From Nocardioides cremeus (GTDB lineage: Bacteria > Actinomycetota > Actinomycetes > Propionibacteriales > Nocardioidaceae), in the NCBI RefSeq assembly GCF_030518195.1, contig NZ_JAULSC010000004.1, positions 1 to 64,000 on the forward strand: 64,000 bases of DNA. The letters run 5' to 3'. Position numbers and translations under genes: made by a program. The notes beneath the pieces were generated by a model, which saw only the letters and a program-made list of their open reading frames with translations, did not search any database and was not told the origin of the DNA. Shown one piece after another: positions 9,315 through 17,470 of the stretch; the stretch's first letter is position 1; each line of letters begins with the position of its first letter.

Positions 9315-9839
9315 ATGTCCGTGTTCGACGACGAGATCCTCGCCGCGATGGAGAAGTCCAAGGCCGAGGTCCCCCACCCCTCACAGGGCAAGGGCACCAA
9401 CCTCTACGGCTCCACCAAGCTGTTCCCCGACTACCAGGCCAGCGAGGGCCAGGCCTGGCTCACCCTCGTGCACGGCATCCCCCACGAGTCCTCCGTCTCG
9501 TTCGTGGCCGTCCTGCAGACCACGCGGGCGCTGCGCAAGGGCTTCGACGCCACGCTCTACTTCTACGGCCCCGGCGCGCTGGCGTGCGCCGACACCCGCG
9601 GCTTCCCGACCACCGGCGACGTGGCCTTCCCCGGCAACCAGAACATGAACGACGCGATCAAGACGTTCATCGCCGAGGGCGGCACCGTGCTTTGCTGCCG
9701 CTTCGGCATGGCCCTGCACGGCCAGCGCGAGGAGGACCTCATCGAAGGGGTCATCCCGTGCCACCCGCTCGACGTCCAGGACGCGGTGATCCACTTCGCC
9801 AACAAGGGCGCGATCATCAACTCCGTCTACAACCTCTGA
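9315..9839 (+). CDS. MSMEG_0572/Sll0783 family nitrogen-starvation response protein
   Basis: This 174-residue protein is recognised by family style and by its place at the head of the Nit1C gene order. It has a DsrE-like alpha/beta pattern (SVSFVAVLQTT, TLYFYGPGAL, GGTVLCCRFGMALHG), a soluble fold with conserved cysteines but no known enzymatic activity. The Synechocystis homologue Sll0783 is reported to be induced by nitrogen starvation and needed for normal polyhydroxybutyrate accumulation. It is spaced 19 bp from the radical SAM gene. AGGAGACGCAC precedes its ATG as a good ribosome-binding site. Confidence 0.85.
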   Translation: MSVFDDEILAAMEKSKAEVPHPSQGKGTNLYGSTKLFPDYQASEGQAWLTLVHGIPHESSVSFVAVLQTTRALRKGFDATLYFYGPGALACADTRGFPTTGDVAFPGNQNMNDAIKTFIAEGGTVLCCRFGMALHGQREEDLIEGVIPCHPLDVQDAVIHFANKGAIINSVYNL

Positions 9840-9858
9840 TCTCGGACGGACCCTGACG

Positions 9859-10959
9859 ATGGCCGCGCCGACCAGCACCACAGGCAACCACCCGACGAGC
9901 ACCGCCAGCGCCACGCGCGTGGACCTGGCGATCCAGGGGATCCGACTCGCCGACGCGCCGGTCTCCCGCCGGGCCGGAGCCGGACCGAGCGACGACGGGC
10001 ACGTGCTGCTGGACGGAGTCGGCGCGGCCATCCCCCTCAACCCCCGCAGCCCCTACACCGTCGCCGGTGGCAAGCTCCTGCTCGACGGCGCCGACACCGG
10101 CCTGGGCGTGGAGACCATCACCCGCCCCCGCTTCTACGACCTGACCACCGCCGACGGTGTCCCCTACGAGCAGATCGCCCGGCTGCACTCCGCCCGGGTG
10201 CTGGCCACCACGGTGGTGCAGACCTGCGTGCGCTACGACGAGGACCAGCGCTGCCGCTTCTGCGCCATCGAGGAGTCGTTGCGCCAGGGCTCGACCATCG
10301 CGGTGAAGTCCCCGGCGCAGGTCGCCGAGGTCGCGCTGGCCGCCCACGAGCTCGACGGCATCACGCAGATGGTGATGACCACCGGCACCTCCAACGGCCG
10401 CGACCGGGGCGCCACCCACCTCGCGCGGTGCGTCCGGGCGGTGCGTGAGGTGCTGCCCGATCTGCCCATCCAGGTCCAGTGCGAGCCCCCGGGCGACCTG
10501 GCCACGATCCAGGAGCTCCACGACGCCGGTGCCCGCTCCATCGGCATCCACGTGGAGTCCCTCGACGACGACGTGCGGCGCCGCTGGATGCCCGGCAAGG
10601 GCTCGGTCCCGATGAGCGAGTACCGCGCCGCCTGGGCCGAGGCGGTCCGCGTCTTCGGCTGGAACGAGGTCTCCACCTACCTGCTCGTCGGTCTCGGGGA
10701 GGACCCGGACGAGACGGTCGCCGCCGCCACCGAGCTCATCGACATGGGCGTCTACCCGTTCGTGGTCCCGTTCCGCCCGCTGGCCGGGACGCTGGCCACC
10801 GAGGTCGACCGGGTGCCGGCGCCGGACCCGCGCAACGTCGCGTCGGTGACCAGCCGCGTCGGCGCCGCGCTGCGCCGCGCCGGGATGGCGGGCGCCGCCC
10901 AGTCCGCCGGCTGCGCGGCGTGCGGCGCCTGCTCGGCCCTCGCCTGCGAAGGAGCCTGA
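9859..10959 (+). CDS. MSMEG_0568 family radical SAM protein of the Nit1C cluster
   Basis: This 366-residue predicted radical S-adenosylmethionine enzyme has cysteines C123, C132 and C135, a CX8CX2C arrangement that differs from the usual CX3CX2C. A second cysteine group at the C-terminus (C352, C355, C358, C363, in CAACGAC) could hold an auxiliary cluster or metal. The central region carries barrel strands such as VMTTGTSNG, IQVQCEPPGD and IGIHVESLDDD. The reaction is not established. The stop is followed one base later by the next ATG, in a TGAGATGACC junction that recurs in this cluster, so translation is probably coupled. Confidence 0.85.
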   Translation: MAAPTSTTGNHPTSTASATRVDLAIQGIRLADAPVSRRAGAGPSDDGHVLLDGVGAAIPLNPRSPYTVAGGKLLLDGADTGLGVETITRPRFYDLTTADGVPYEQIARLHSARVLATTVVQTCVRYDEDQRCRFCAIEESLRQGSTIAVKSPAQVAEVALAAHELDGITQMVMTTGTSNGRDRGATHLARCVRAVREVLPDLPIQVQCEPPGDLATIQELHDAGARSIGIHVESLDDDVRRRWMPGKGSVPMSEYRAAWAEAVRVFGWNEVSTYLLVGLGEDPDETVAAATELIDMGVYPFVVPFRPLAGTLATEVDRVPAPDPRNVASVTSRVGAALRRAGMAGAAQSAGCAACGACSALACEGA

Positions 10960-10960
10960 G

Positions 10961-12385
10961 ATGACCCTCGACGTCTCGGTCCTCACCGGGCCCCTGCGCA
11001 GCACTCCGCGCGAGCGCCACGCCGACGCGTCGTACGTCGTCGTCGAGGCGGGGCCGCGCGAGCTGGCCGACTACCGGCGGCTGCGCCACGAGGTCTTCGT
11101 CGCCGAGCAGGGCCTCTTCCACGGCTCCGACGACGACCCGGTCGACGACGACCCGCGCACGGTGGTGCTCGTGGCCCGGGCCGGCGACGAGGTCCTCGGC
11201 GGCGTGCGCATCCACCCGGCTCCCACGGCCGACGGCACGCCGCCCGCCCGCGATCTGGGCTGGTGGCGGGGCAGCCGGCTGGCCGTGGCCGCCGACGCCC
11301 GGCTGCACCTCGGCGTCGGCGCGGCGCTGGTCCGCGCCGCCTGTGCGCGAGCCGAGACCCAGGGCGCGCTGCGCTTCGACGCCGAGATCCAGGCCCAGCA
11401 CCGCCGGCTCTTCGAGCGGCTGGGCTGGAGCGTGCGCCACGAGACCGTGCGCCTCGCTCACCCGCACCTGGTCGTCGACTTCCCGATCGGGCGTGTCCAG
11501 CGGCTCGCGGAGGCGACCAAGGCGCCGCTGGGCCTGCTGCTCGCCGAGCTCTCCACGGGAGCCCCCGCGGGCTTCCGCGGGGACGACGCCGCGCCCGTGC
11601 CGGGCAGCGAGCTGGTCGCGGCCTGCGACGCGATCCTGCCCGCGATGGTCGAGCGCGACCCGGAGTGGGCGGGCTGGTGCAGCGTGCTGGTCAACCTCAA
11701 CGACCTCGCCGCGATGGGCGCCCGGCCCGTCGGGCTGCTCGACGCCGTCGGCGCCCGCGACGCCTCCTTCGCCCGGCGCGTCCTGCGCGGGATCATCGAT
11801 GCGGCCGCCGCCTGGGGCGTACCGGTCCTGGGGGGTCACACCCAGCTCGGGGTCCCCGGCCAGCTCGCGGTCACCGCCCTGGGCAGGACCTCGGCACCCG
11901 TCCCCGGGGGTGGCGGAAGGGCCGGGCAGCGCCTCCGGGTGACCGCCGATCTCGGCGGCGAGTGGCGTCGCGGCTACAGCGGTGCCCAGTGGGACTCCAC
12001 CTCCCACCGCACCCCCGAACAGCTGCGATCCCAGCTGGAGGTGGTGCCGGCGCTCGCGCCGAGCGCCGCCAAGGACGTCAGCATGAGCGGCCTGGTGGGC
12101 AGCACCGGGATGCTGGCCGAGGCGAGCGGCTGCCGCGCGGTGCTCGACGTCGCGGAGGTGCCGACGCCGGACGGTGCGGGCACCGCCGACTGGCTCACCT
12201 GCTTCCCCGGGTTCGCCCTGGTCTCGGCCGAGGCCTCGGCACCCGACACCGACCTCCTCCCCTCCCACCTCACCACCGCAGCCTGTGGCGAGCTCCGTCC
12301 CGGCTCGGGTGTGGGCCTGCGCTGGCCGGACGGCGTCGTCACCGACGCCGTCACCTCCACCGTCACCGGAATGGGGACCGCCTGA
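10961..12385 (+). CDS. Fusion of MSMEG_0567/Sll0786 N-acetyltransferase and Sll0787 AIR-synthase-like domain
   Basis: This 474-residue two-domain protein has a GNAT acetyltransferase over roughly residues 1-185 (YRRLRHEVFVAEQGLF, then a cofactor loop). An AIR-synthase/PurM-like ATP-binding domain follows over about 190-470 (GDDAAPVPG, LVNLNDLAAMGARPVGLLDAV, GVPVLGGHTQLG). In Synechocystis the two parts are separate genes (sll0786 and sll0787). The fusion suggests that acetyl transfer and ATP-dependent chemistry act on the same intermediate. It starts one base after the radical SAM stop and its own stop overlaps the nitrilase ATG by one base. Confidence 0.86.
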   Translation: MTLDVSVLTGPLRSTPRERHADASYVVVEAGPRELADYRRLRHEVFVAEQGLFHGSDDDPVDDDPRTVVLVARAGDEVLGGVRIHPAPTADGTPPARDLGWWRGSRLAVAADARLHLGVGAALVRAACARAETQGALRFDAEIQAQHRRLFERLGWSVRHETVRLAHPHLVVDFPIGRVQRLAEATKAPLGLLLAELSTGAPAGFRGDDAAPVPGSELVAACDAILPAMVERDPEWAGWCSVLVNLNDLAAMGARPVGLLDAVGARDASFARRVLRGIIDAAAAWGVPVLGGHTQLGVPGQLAVTALGRTSAPVPGGGGRAGQRLRVTADLGGEWRRGYSGAQWDSTSHRTPEQLRSQLEVVPALAPSAAKDVSMSGLVGSTGMLAEASGCRAVLDVAEVPTPDGAGTADWLTCFPGFALVSAEASAPDTDLLPSHLTTAACGELRPGSGVGLRWPDGVVTDAVTSTVTGMGTA

Positions 12386-13290
12386 TGACCAGCACCACGC
12401 CTGCCCGCGCCGGCACCGCCGTGGCCGCAGCCTGCGCAGCCTTCGGCCGCGACGTCGAGGACAACCTCGCCCGGGTCGGTGGACTCGTCCAGGACGCCCG
12501 GGACCGCGGGGTCGGGCTGCTCGCGCTGCCCGAGGCCTGCCTGGGCGGCTACCTCTCGGTCCTCGGCGTCGGCCGGGACGGCAGCCACGACGAGCGTCCC
12601 GACGACCTGCCGCCCGCGATGGACCTCGACGGGCCCGAGCTGCGCCGCGTCGCGGAGATCGCACGGGAGATGACCGTGGTCGTCGGGCTGTGCGAGTCCG
12701 ACGGGTCCGAGCGCTACAACACCGCCGCCGTCGTGACCGGCGACGGGGTGCTGGGTGCCCACCGCAAGGTGCACCAGCCGCTCGGGGAGTCGCTGTTCTA
12801 CTCCGCCGGCCAGGACTTCGCCTGCGTGGACACGCCCATGGGCCGGCTGGGCACCCTGATCTGCTACGACAAGGCCTTCCCCGAGGCGGCCCGCGCGCTG
12901 GCCGTCGACGACGCCGACGTCATCGCCTGCATCTCCGCCTGGCCGGCCTCGCGCACCGCGACCGGAGCCTCGCTCGCCGAGGACCGCTGGACCCAGCGCT
13001 TCAACCTCTTCGACGCCGCCCGCGCCCTGGAGAACCAGGTCGTCTGGCTGGCCGCCAACCAGCACGGCACGTTCGGCAGGCTCCGCTTCGTCGCACACGC
13101 GAAGGTGGTCGGTCCCGGCGGCGACGTCCTGGCCACGACGGGGACCGAGCCCGGGCTGGCCGTCGCCGAGCTCGACGTGCCGGCAGCGCTCGAGACCGCC
13201 CGACGCGCGATGTTCCACCTGAGCGACCGCCGTCCCGAGACCTACGCCGCGGTCACCACCTCCTCCCTGACCGGAGCCGGGCGTGCCTGA
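12385..13290 (+). CDS. nit1: Nitrilase of the Nit1 (Sll0784) type
   Basis: This 301-residue carbon-nitrogen hydrolase has a complete catalytic triad: E50 (LLALPEACLGGY), K128 (GAHRKVHQPLGE) and C160 (LICYDKAFPEAAR). It should hydrolyse a nitrile to an acid and ammonia, or an amide. Nit1C clusters in pseudomonads are reported to be needed for growth on cyanide and for assimilating aliphatic nitriles, and the natural substrate in actinobacteria is not settled. The start overlaps the upstream stop (TGATG). A second, catalytically altered paralogue lies 1.7 kb downstream in the same cluster. Confidence 0.9.
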   Translation: MTSTTPARAGTAVAAACAAFGRDVEDNLARVGGLVQDARDRGVGLLALPEACLGGYLSVLGVGRDGSHDERPDDLPPAMDLDGPELRRVAEIAREMTVVVGLCESDGSERYNTAAVVTGDGVLGAHRKVHQPLGESLFYSAGQDFACVDTPMGRLGTLICYDKAFPEAARALAVDDADVIACISAWPASRTATGASLAEDRWTQRFNLFDAARALENQVVWLAANQHGTFGRLRFVAHAKVVGPGGDVLATTGTEPGLAVAELDVPAALETARRAMFHLSDRRPETYAAVTTSSLTGAGRA

Positions 13291-13291
13291 G

Positions 13292-13582
13292 ATGACCTTC
13301 ACCGTGCGCTGGCCCGACGGACGCGTCGTCGAGCACTACTCGCCCTCCCTGGTCGTCCACGACCACCTGGCCGCCGGCGCCACCTACCCAGTCGCCGAGT
13401 TCCGGGACCGTGCCGCCACTGCGCTGGGCATCGCCAGCGAGCGGGTCCGTGCCCGGTTCGGCTTCGCCTGCACCTCCGCCGCGGCCAGCCTGACCGACAT
13501 CGACGCGCTCGCCGCGACCTGCCCCGACCGGTCCACCGTGACCGTCCTCCGCCTCCACCCGCCCCTCCCGCAGGAGTCCTGA
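13292..13582 (+). CDS. MSMEG_0570 family nitrogen-starvation response protein
   Basis: This small 96-residue soluble protein begins MTFTVRWPDGRVVEHYSPS. Family assignment rests on size, this beta-rich N-terminus and its place between the nitrilase and the flavin oxidoreductase, as in the mycobacterial Nit1C order. No catalytic motif is seen. The ATG at 13292 is chosen over a GTG at 13283 because it gives the same TGAGATGACC junction found before two other cluster genes. Its function is unknown; a carrier or chaperone role for the pathway is conceivable but unsupported. Confidence 0.82.
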   Translation: MTFTVRWPDGRVVEHYSPSLVVHDHLAAGATYPVAEFRDRAATALGIASERVRARFGFACTSAAASLTDIDALAATCPDRSTVTVLRLHPPLPQES

Positions 13583-13583
13583 G

Positions 13584-14933
13584 ATGACCGCACCCACCTC
13601 ACCCCCCGCCCGTCGGACGCGCGTGGTCGTCGTCGGCGGCGGCCAGGCGGGGCTGGCGACCAGCTGGTTCCTGGTGCGCGACGGCGTCGACCACGTGGTC
13701 CTCGAGGCCGGCACCGCCGGCCACGAGTGGGCCGACACCCGCTGGGACAGCTTCACCCTCGTCACCCCGAACTGGCACTGCCGCCTTCCCGGCTACGCCT
13801 ACGACGGCCCCGACCCGGACGGGTTCATGACTCGCGACCAGGTGGTCGAGTGGCTCGCCGGGTACGCACCGACCTTCGGGCCGCCGCTGCGCGAGCACAC
13901 CCGAGTGACCTCGCTGGCCGAGTCCGAGGACGGCGGCTTCGTGGTCGAGGCGGTCGGACCGGAGGGCCCGGAGAGCTGGGCGGCCGAGGCGGTCGTCGTG
14001 TGCACCGGCGGCTACCACCTCCCGATCGTGCCGCCGTGGGCGCCGGCCGTGACGCGCGCGGTCACCCAGATCCACTCGGCCGACTACGTGGCCCCCGACC
14101 AGCTCCCCGGCGGCGGCGTGCTGGTGGTCGGGTCGGGCCAGTCCGGGGCCCAGATCGCCGAGGACCTGCACCTGGCCGGCCGCGAGGTGCACCTGGCGCT
14201 GGGCGACGCACCCCGGGTTGCCCGGTTCCACCGGGGGCGCGACAGCATGACCTGGCTGGCGGAGATGGGGCTCTACGACACCGCGGTCGCGCAGTACCCC
14301 GGCGGCGCCACCGCCCGCGAGAAGACCAACCACTACGTCACCGGGCGGGACGGGGGCCGCGACATCGACCTGCGCCGGTTCGCCGTGGAGGGGATGCGCC
14401 TCTACGGACTGCTCGAGGGCCTGGGTGCCGACGGGACGCGGCTCGCCTTCCGGCCCACGCTGCGGGCCGCGCTGGACTCGGCCGACGACGTGCACCGCTC
14501 GATCTGCCGCGACATCGACCGCTGGATCGAGACGCACGACGTGCCGGCGCCCCCGGGCGTTGCGTACGAGCCGGTCTGGGAGCCGCAGGAGGAGCCGACC
14601 TCGCTCGACCTCGCCGCGGCGGGGGTCTCCAGCATCGTGTGGGCCATCGGCTACCGGCCCGACTACCGGTGGGTGCGGGCCGGGGTGTTCGACGGCACCG
14701 GCCGGCCCACCCACACGCGGGGCGTCACCTCCGTCCCGGGGCTGTACTTCCTCGGCCTGCCGTGGCTGCACACCTGGGGCTCGGGACGGTTCCTCGGCAT
14801 CGCCGCGGACGCCGAGCACGTGACCGGCCACCTCACCGGCCGCGCCGGCCCAGCCCTCACCGAGCCGGCCTCGGCCTTGGCGCGTCGGGTCTCCCCGGCT
14901 CCGGCCGCGTCGTCGGTCGCGCTGGCGGGCTAG
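13584..14933 (+). CDS. MSMEG_0569 family flavin-dependent oxidoreductase
   Basis: This 449-residue monooxygenase-like flavoprotein has an N-terminal FAD Rossmann motif (VVVVGGGQAGLATSW, residues ~13-27). A second nucleotide-binding motif (VLVVGSGQSGAQIAEDL) binds NAD(P)H. The order resembles class B flavin monooxygenases. It likely oxygenates or oxidises a nitrogen-containing intermediate of the Nit1C pathway; the substrate is unknown. CAGGAG lies just before the TGAGATGACC junction and serves as ribosome-binding site. Neighbouring cluster genes are on the same strand with no promoter-sized gap. Confidence 0.87.
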   Translation: MTAPTSPPARRTRVVVVGGGQAGLATSWFLVRDGVDHVVLEAGTAGHEWADTRWDSFTLVTPNWHCRLPGYAYDGPDPDGFMTRDQVVEWLAGYAPTFGPPLREHTRVTSLAESEDGGFVVEAVGPEGPESWAAEAVVVCTGGYHLPIVPPWAPAVTRAVTQIHSADYVAPDQLPGGGVLVVGSGQSGAQIAEDLHLAGREVHLALGDAPRVARFHRGRDSMTWLAEMGLYDTAVAQYPGGATAREKTNHYVTGRDGGRDIDLRRFAVEGMRLYGLLEGLGADGTRLAFRPTLRAALDSADDVHRSICRDIDRWIETHDVPAPPGVAYEPVWEPQEEPTSLDLAAAGVSSIVWAIGYRPDYRWVRAGVFDGTGRPTHTRGVTSVPGLYFLGLPWLHTWGSGRFLGIAADAEHVTGHLTGRAGPALTEPASALARRVSPAPAASSVALAG

Positions 14934-14949
14934 CGGGATCCGGACTGCC

Positions 14950-15816
14950 GTGGGAGTCCTGCGCATCGGCGCCGTGGCCGCGCACTTCGGCCGTGACCTC
15001 GAACGAGCCCTGGCCAAGCTGGCCGGGATCGTCGCCGACGCCCGTGCGGCGGGGGTGGACCTGCTCGTCCTGCCCGACGCCACCCTGGGCGGCTACCTCT
15101 GCGACCTGCGGCGGCCCGATCCCTCCAGCCTCCCGCCGGGCCTGTGCGAGGACTCCCCCGAGATCGAGCGGGTGCGGACGCTGGCCGGCGACATGGTCCT
15201 CGCCCTCGGCTATACCGAGGAGGGCGTGGTGGCCGGCGAGCACCGGGTGTTCAACACCGCGGTGTGCCTCGACGGGTCCGGCGTGCTCGGACGGCACCGC
15301 AAGGTCCACCGCCCCGCCGGCGAGTCGCTGGTGTACGACGCGGGCGAGTCCTTCGCAGCCTTCGACACCCCGCTGGGGCGGCTCGGCATGCTCATCGACT
15401 ACGACAAGACCTTCCCCGAGGCGGCTCGCTCCCTGGCGATGGACGGCGCGACGGTGCTGGCGTGCCTGTCCGCGTGGCCGGCCTCGGTCACCGACCGCGC
15501 CTCCCGGTTGCCGCAGGACCGGCAGTCGCGGCTCTTCGACCTCTACGACTGCGCCCGCGCCGCGGAGAACCAGGTCGTGTGGGTCTCCTCCAACCAGACC
15601 GGGGTGATGGGTGGCCTGCGCTTCCTCGGGCAGGCCAAGGTCGTCGGCCCGGGCGGCGACGTGCTGGCCCGCACCTCCTCCAAGGGCGGGCTGGCGGTCG
15701 CCGAGCTCGATCCGGAGGGCGAGGTCGCCCGGGCCCGCCGGGTGCTGCACCACCTGGCCGAACGCACCCCGGAGGCGTACCTGGCACTCCGCGCGGCGGA
15801 CCGCGAGGGGGTGTGA
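14950..15816 (+). CDS. Nitrilase-superfamily paralogue lacking the catalytic Cys and Glu (pseudo-nitrilase)
   Basis: This 288-residue protein aligns along its whole length with the active nitrilase at 12385-13290. The catalytic Glu is replaced by D43 (LLVLPDATLGGY) and the nucleophilic Cys by D150 (MLIDYDKTFPEAAR), while K118 (GRHRKVHRPAGE) is kept. The substitutions are clear at the codon level (GAC in both places). The reading frame is open and the rest of the fold is well preserved, so this is a maintained variant rather than decay. It may be a regulatory or structural partner of the active nitrilase, or an enzyme with different chemistry. The start is GTG, with a 2-bp gap to the next gene. 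Confidence 0.88.
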   Translation: MGVLRIGAVAAHFGRDLERALAKLAGIVADARAAGVDLLVLPDATLGGYLCDLRRPDPSSLPPGLCEDSPEIERVRTLAGDMVLALGYTEEGVVAGEHRVFNTAVCLDGSGVLGRHRKVHRPAGESLVYDAGESFAAFDTPLGRLGMLIDYDKTFPEAARSLAMDGATVLACLSAWPASVTDRASRLPQDRQSRLFDLYDCARAAENQVVWVSSNQTGVMGGLRFLGQAKVVGPGGDVLARTSSKGGLAVAELDPEGEVARARRVLHHLAERTPEAYLALRAADREGV

Positions 15817-15818
15817 CC

Positions 15819-16931
15819 GTGCGGATCGCGCTGCTCACCTACTCCACCAAGCCCCGTGGTGGCGTCGTGCACACCCTGGCGCTGGCCGAGGCCCTGGCCG
15901 GTCTGGGTGAATCGGTCGACGTCTGGACCCTCGGGCGGGGCGGGGACACGACGTTCTTCCGCGGTGTCGACCCCCGGGTCGGTGTGCGGGCGGTGCCGTT
16001 CCCCGAGGTCGAGGGCGAGGACGTGGGGGCCCGCATCGTGCGATCCATCGCGGTGCTGCGCTCGGCCTTCGCCGTCGAGCGCGGCCGCTACGACGTGGTG
16101 CACGCCCAGGACTGCATCAGCGCGAACGCCGCCCTGCCCTGCGTGCGCACCATCCACCACCTCGACACCTTCACCACCCCCGAGCTGGTCGCCTGCCACG
16201 AGCGCGCCGTCGTCGAGCCCACCAGCCGCGTGTGCGTCTCGACCGCGGTCGCCGAGGAGGTGCGCCGCGGCTGGGGTCTGCGGCCCGCGGTGATCCCCAA
16301 CGGAGTCGACGCCGCGCGGTTCGCCGAGGCCGCGCGCGACCACGCCGGGCGGTCTGCCTGGCGTGAGCGCATCGGCGCGCCGTACGTCCTGGCGTTGGGC
16401 GGCATCGAGCCGCGCAAGGGCACGCTGGACCTGCTCGAGGCGCACGCCGCCATGGTGCGCGCGTGCCCCGACCTCGCCCACGTCCGGCTGGTCCTCGGGG
16501 GCGGGGAGACCTTGTTCGACTACCGCGACTACCGCGCGGCGTTCGACACCCGCGCCGTGGAGCTGGCCGCTGAGCTGGGCACCGAACCGCTCGTGCTCGG
16601 CCCGGTCGACGACCCCGCGCTCCCCTCCCTGGTGGCCGAGGCCTCGGCACTCGGCTTCGTCTCCACCAAGGAGGGCTTCGGGCTGGCCGCCATGGAGGCG
16701 CTCGCGGCTGGTGTCCCGGTGGTCGCGCGGGACCTGCCGGTGCTGCGCGAGGTCCTCGGCGAGACGGTGGCGTACGCCTCCGACGTCGCCGGCATCGCCG
16801 ACGCCATGGCGAGCGAGCTGCGCGAGCACCGCGACCCCGGCCCCGGCCGGGCCCTCGCGGGGTCCTACACCTGGGCCGCGGCAGCGCGGAAGCACGTCGA
16901 CCTCTACCGCGAGGTCTCGGGCCTCGCCTGA
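15819..16931 (+). CDS. MSMEG_0565 family glycosyltransferase (GT4)
   Basis: This 370-residue GT-B glycosyltransferase has an N-terminal glycine-rich acceptor loop (YSTKPRGGVVHTLALAEAL). The C-terminal donor-binding motif is KEGFGLAAMEALAAGVPVV, matching the EX7E signature of family GT4. It is the last gene of the Nit1C-like run. A glycosyltransferase in this cluster suggests that the end product or carrier is glycosylated. GTG at 15819 is used, 8 bp after GAGGGG; a GTG at 15813 overlapping the upstream stop is an alternative. A GC-rich hairpin follows 22 bp after the stop. Confidence 0.85.
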   Translation: MRIALLTYSTKPRGGVVHTLALAEALAGLGESVDVWTLGRGGDTTFFRGVDPRVGVRAVPFPEVEGEDVGARIVRSIAVLRSAFAVERGRYDVVHAQDCISANAALPCVRTIHHLDTFTTPELVACHERAVVEPTSRVCVSTAVAEEVRRGWGLRPAVIPNGVDAARFAEAARDHAGRSAWRERIGAPYVLALGGIEPRKGTLDLLEAHAAMVRACPDLAHVRLVLGGGETLFDYRDYRAAFDTRAVELAAELGTEPLVLGPVDDPALPSLVAEASALGFVSTKEGFGLAAMEALAAGVPVVARDLPVLREVLGETVAYASDVAGIADAMASELREHRDPGPGRALAGSYTWAAAARKHVDLYREVSGLA

Positions 16932-16952
16932 ACGACGGGCACTGCTGCCTGG

Positions 16953-16970
16953 GGGCGCCTCCCTGCGCCC
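16953..16970 (+). terminator. Possible terminator of the Nit1C-like operon
   Basis: GGGCGC and GCGCCC form a 6-bp stem around a 6-base loop just after the glycosyltransferase stop. There is no U-tract, which is common in high-GC actinobacteria, so this is only a candidate. Confidence 0.35.
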
Positions 16971-17010
16971 GCCGGAGCGACGAGAGCCGTGTGGCGGAGG
17001 AGGCTTCTGG

Positions 17011-17083
17011 AGCCGCCTGTCGGAATCGAACCGACGACCTTCTCATTACGAGTGAGACGCTCTACCGACTGAGCTAAGGCGGC
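17011..17083 (-). tRNA. tRNA-Thr (anticodon CGT)
   Basis: The minus strand folds into a complete cloverleaf. It has a 7-bp acceptor stem (GCCGCCT/AGGCGGC), D arm GCTC/GAGC, anticodon stem TCTCA/TGAGA with loop CTCGTAA (anticodon CGT, reading ACG), and T arm GTCGG/CCGAC with loop TTCGATT. The discriminator base is T at 17011, compatible with threonine. CCA is not encoded. The minus strand upstream contains TATGCT about 45 bp before the 5' end as a possible -10 box. Confidence 0.95.
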
Positions 17084-17194
17084 GTGCTGCCCGTGCCGGT
17101 CTCCGGCTGCGGGCAACGCGGGTGAGCATACAGACGCCGCCCCGGCCGCGAGAAATCAGGCGGCAGGGACGGCGGCGTACGACGTGGATCTCGC

Positions 17195-17377
17195 TCAGGC
17201 GGCGAGGACGCGCTTGCGGGGCTCGGCGTCGGCCCAGCCCAGCGGGGCGGACTGCTCGGAGCCGCACCAGCAGGTGAAGGTCGCGACCGGCCCGGTCTCG
17301 GAGCCGGTGACGGCCGTGATCTGGGAGGGGAAGATGAGCTGGCGCTTGCTGCAGGAGGTGCAGAGGTGGGTGAGCAC
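17195..17377 (-). CDS. Small Cys-containing (zinc-ribbon-like) hypothetical protein
   Basis: This 60-residue protein contains two cysteine pairs, CTSC near residue 6 and CWC near residue 38, spaced like a small zinc ribbon. The C-terminus is basic (EPRKRVLAA). The GTG start is chosen because GAAAGGA stands about 8 bp upstream; longer in-frame extensions have no such site and run into the divergent regulator. Function is unknown. It is transcribed divergently from the LysR gene, with a 106-bp gap. Confidence 0.6.
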   Translation of the reverse strand: MLTHLCTSCSKRQLIFPSQITAVTGSETGPVATFTCWCGSEQSAPLGWADAEPRKRVLAA

Positions 17378-17470
17378 GGCGGTTCCTTTCTCGACTCGGA
17401 GACGTGGTGTCTGCGTCCAGTCTGACTCGCCGGTAGCAATAGGGGTAGCCTGACTTTCCTGCGGAAGCCA

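Noticed and set aside
16904..17116. A protein-like frame on the minus strand containing ALAQSVERLTRNEKVVGSIP
   Set aside because: It is the translation of the tRNA-Thr gene, a well-known false protein.
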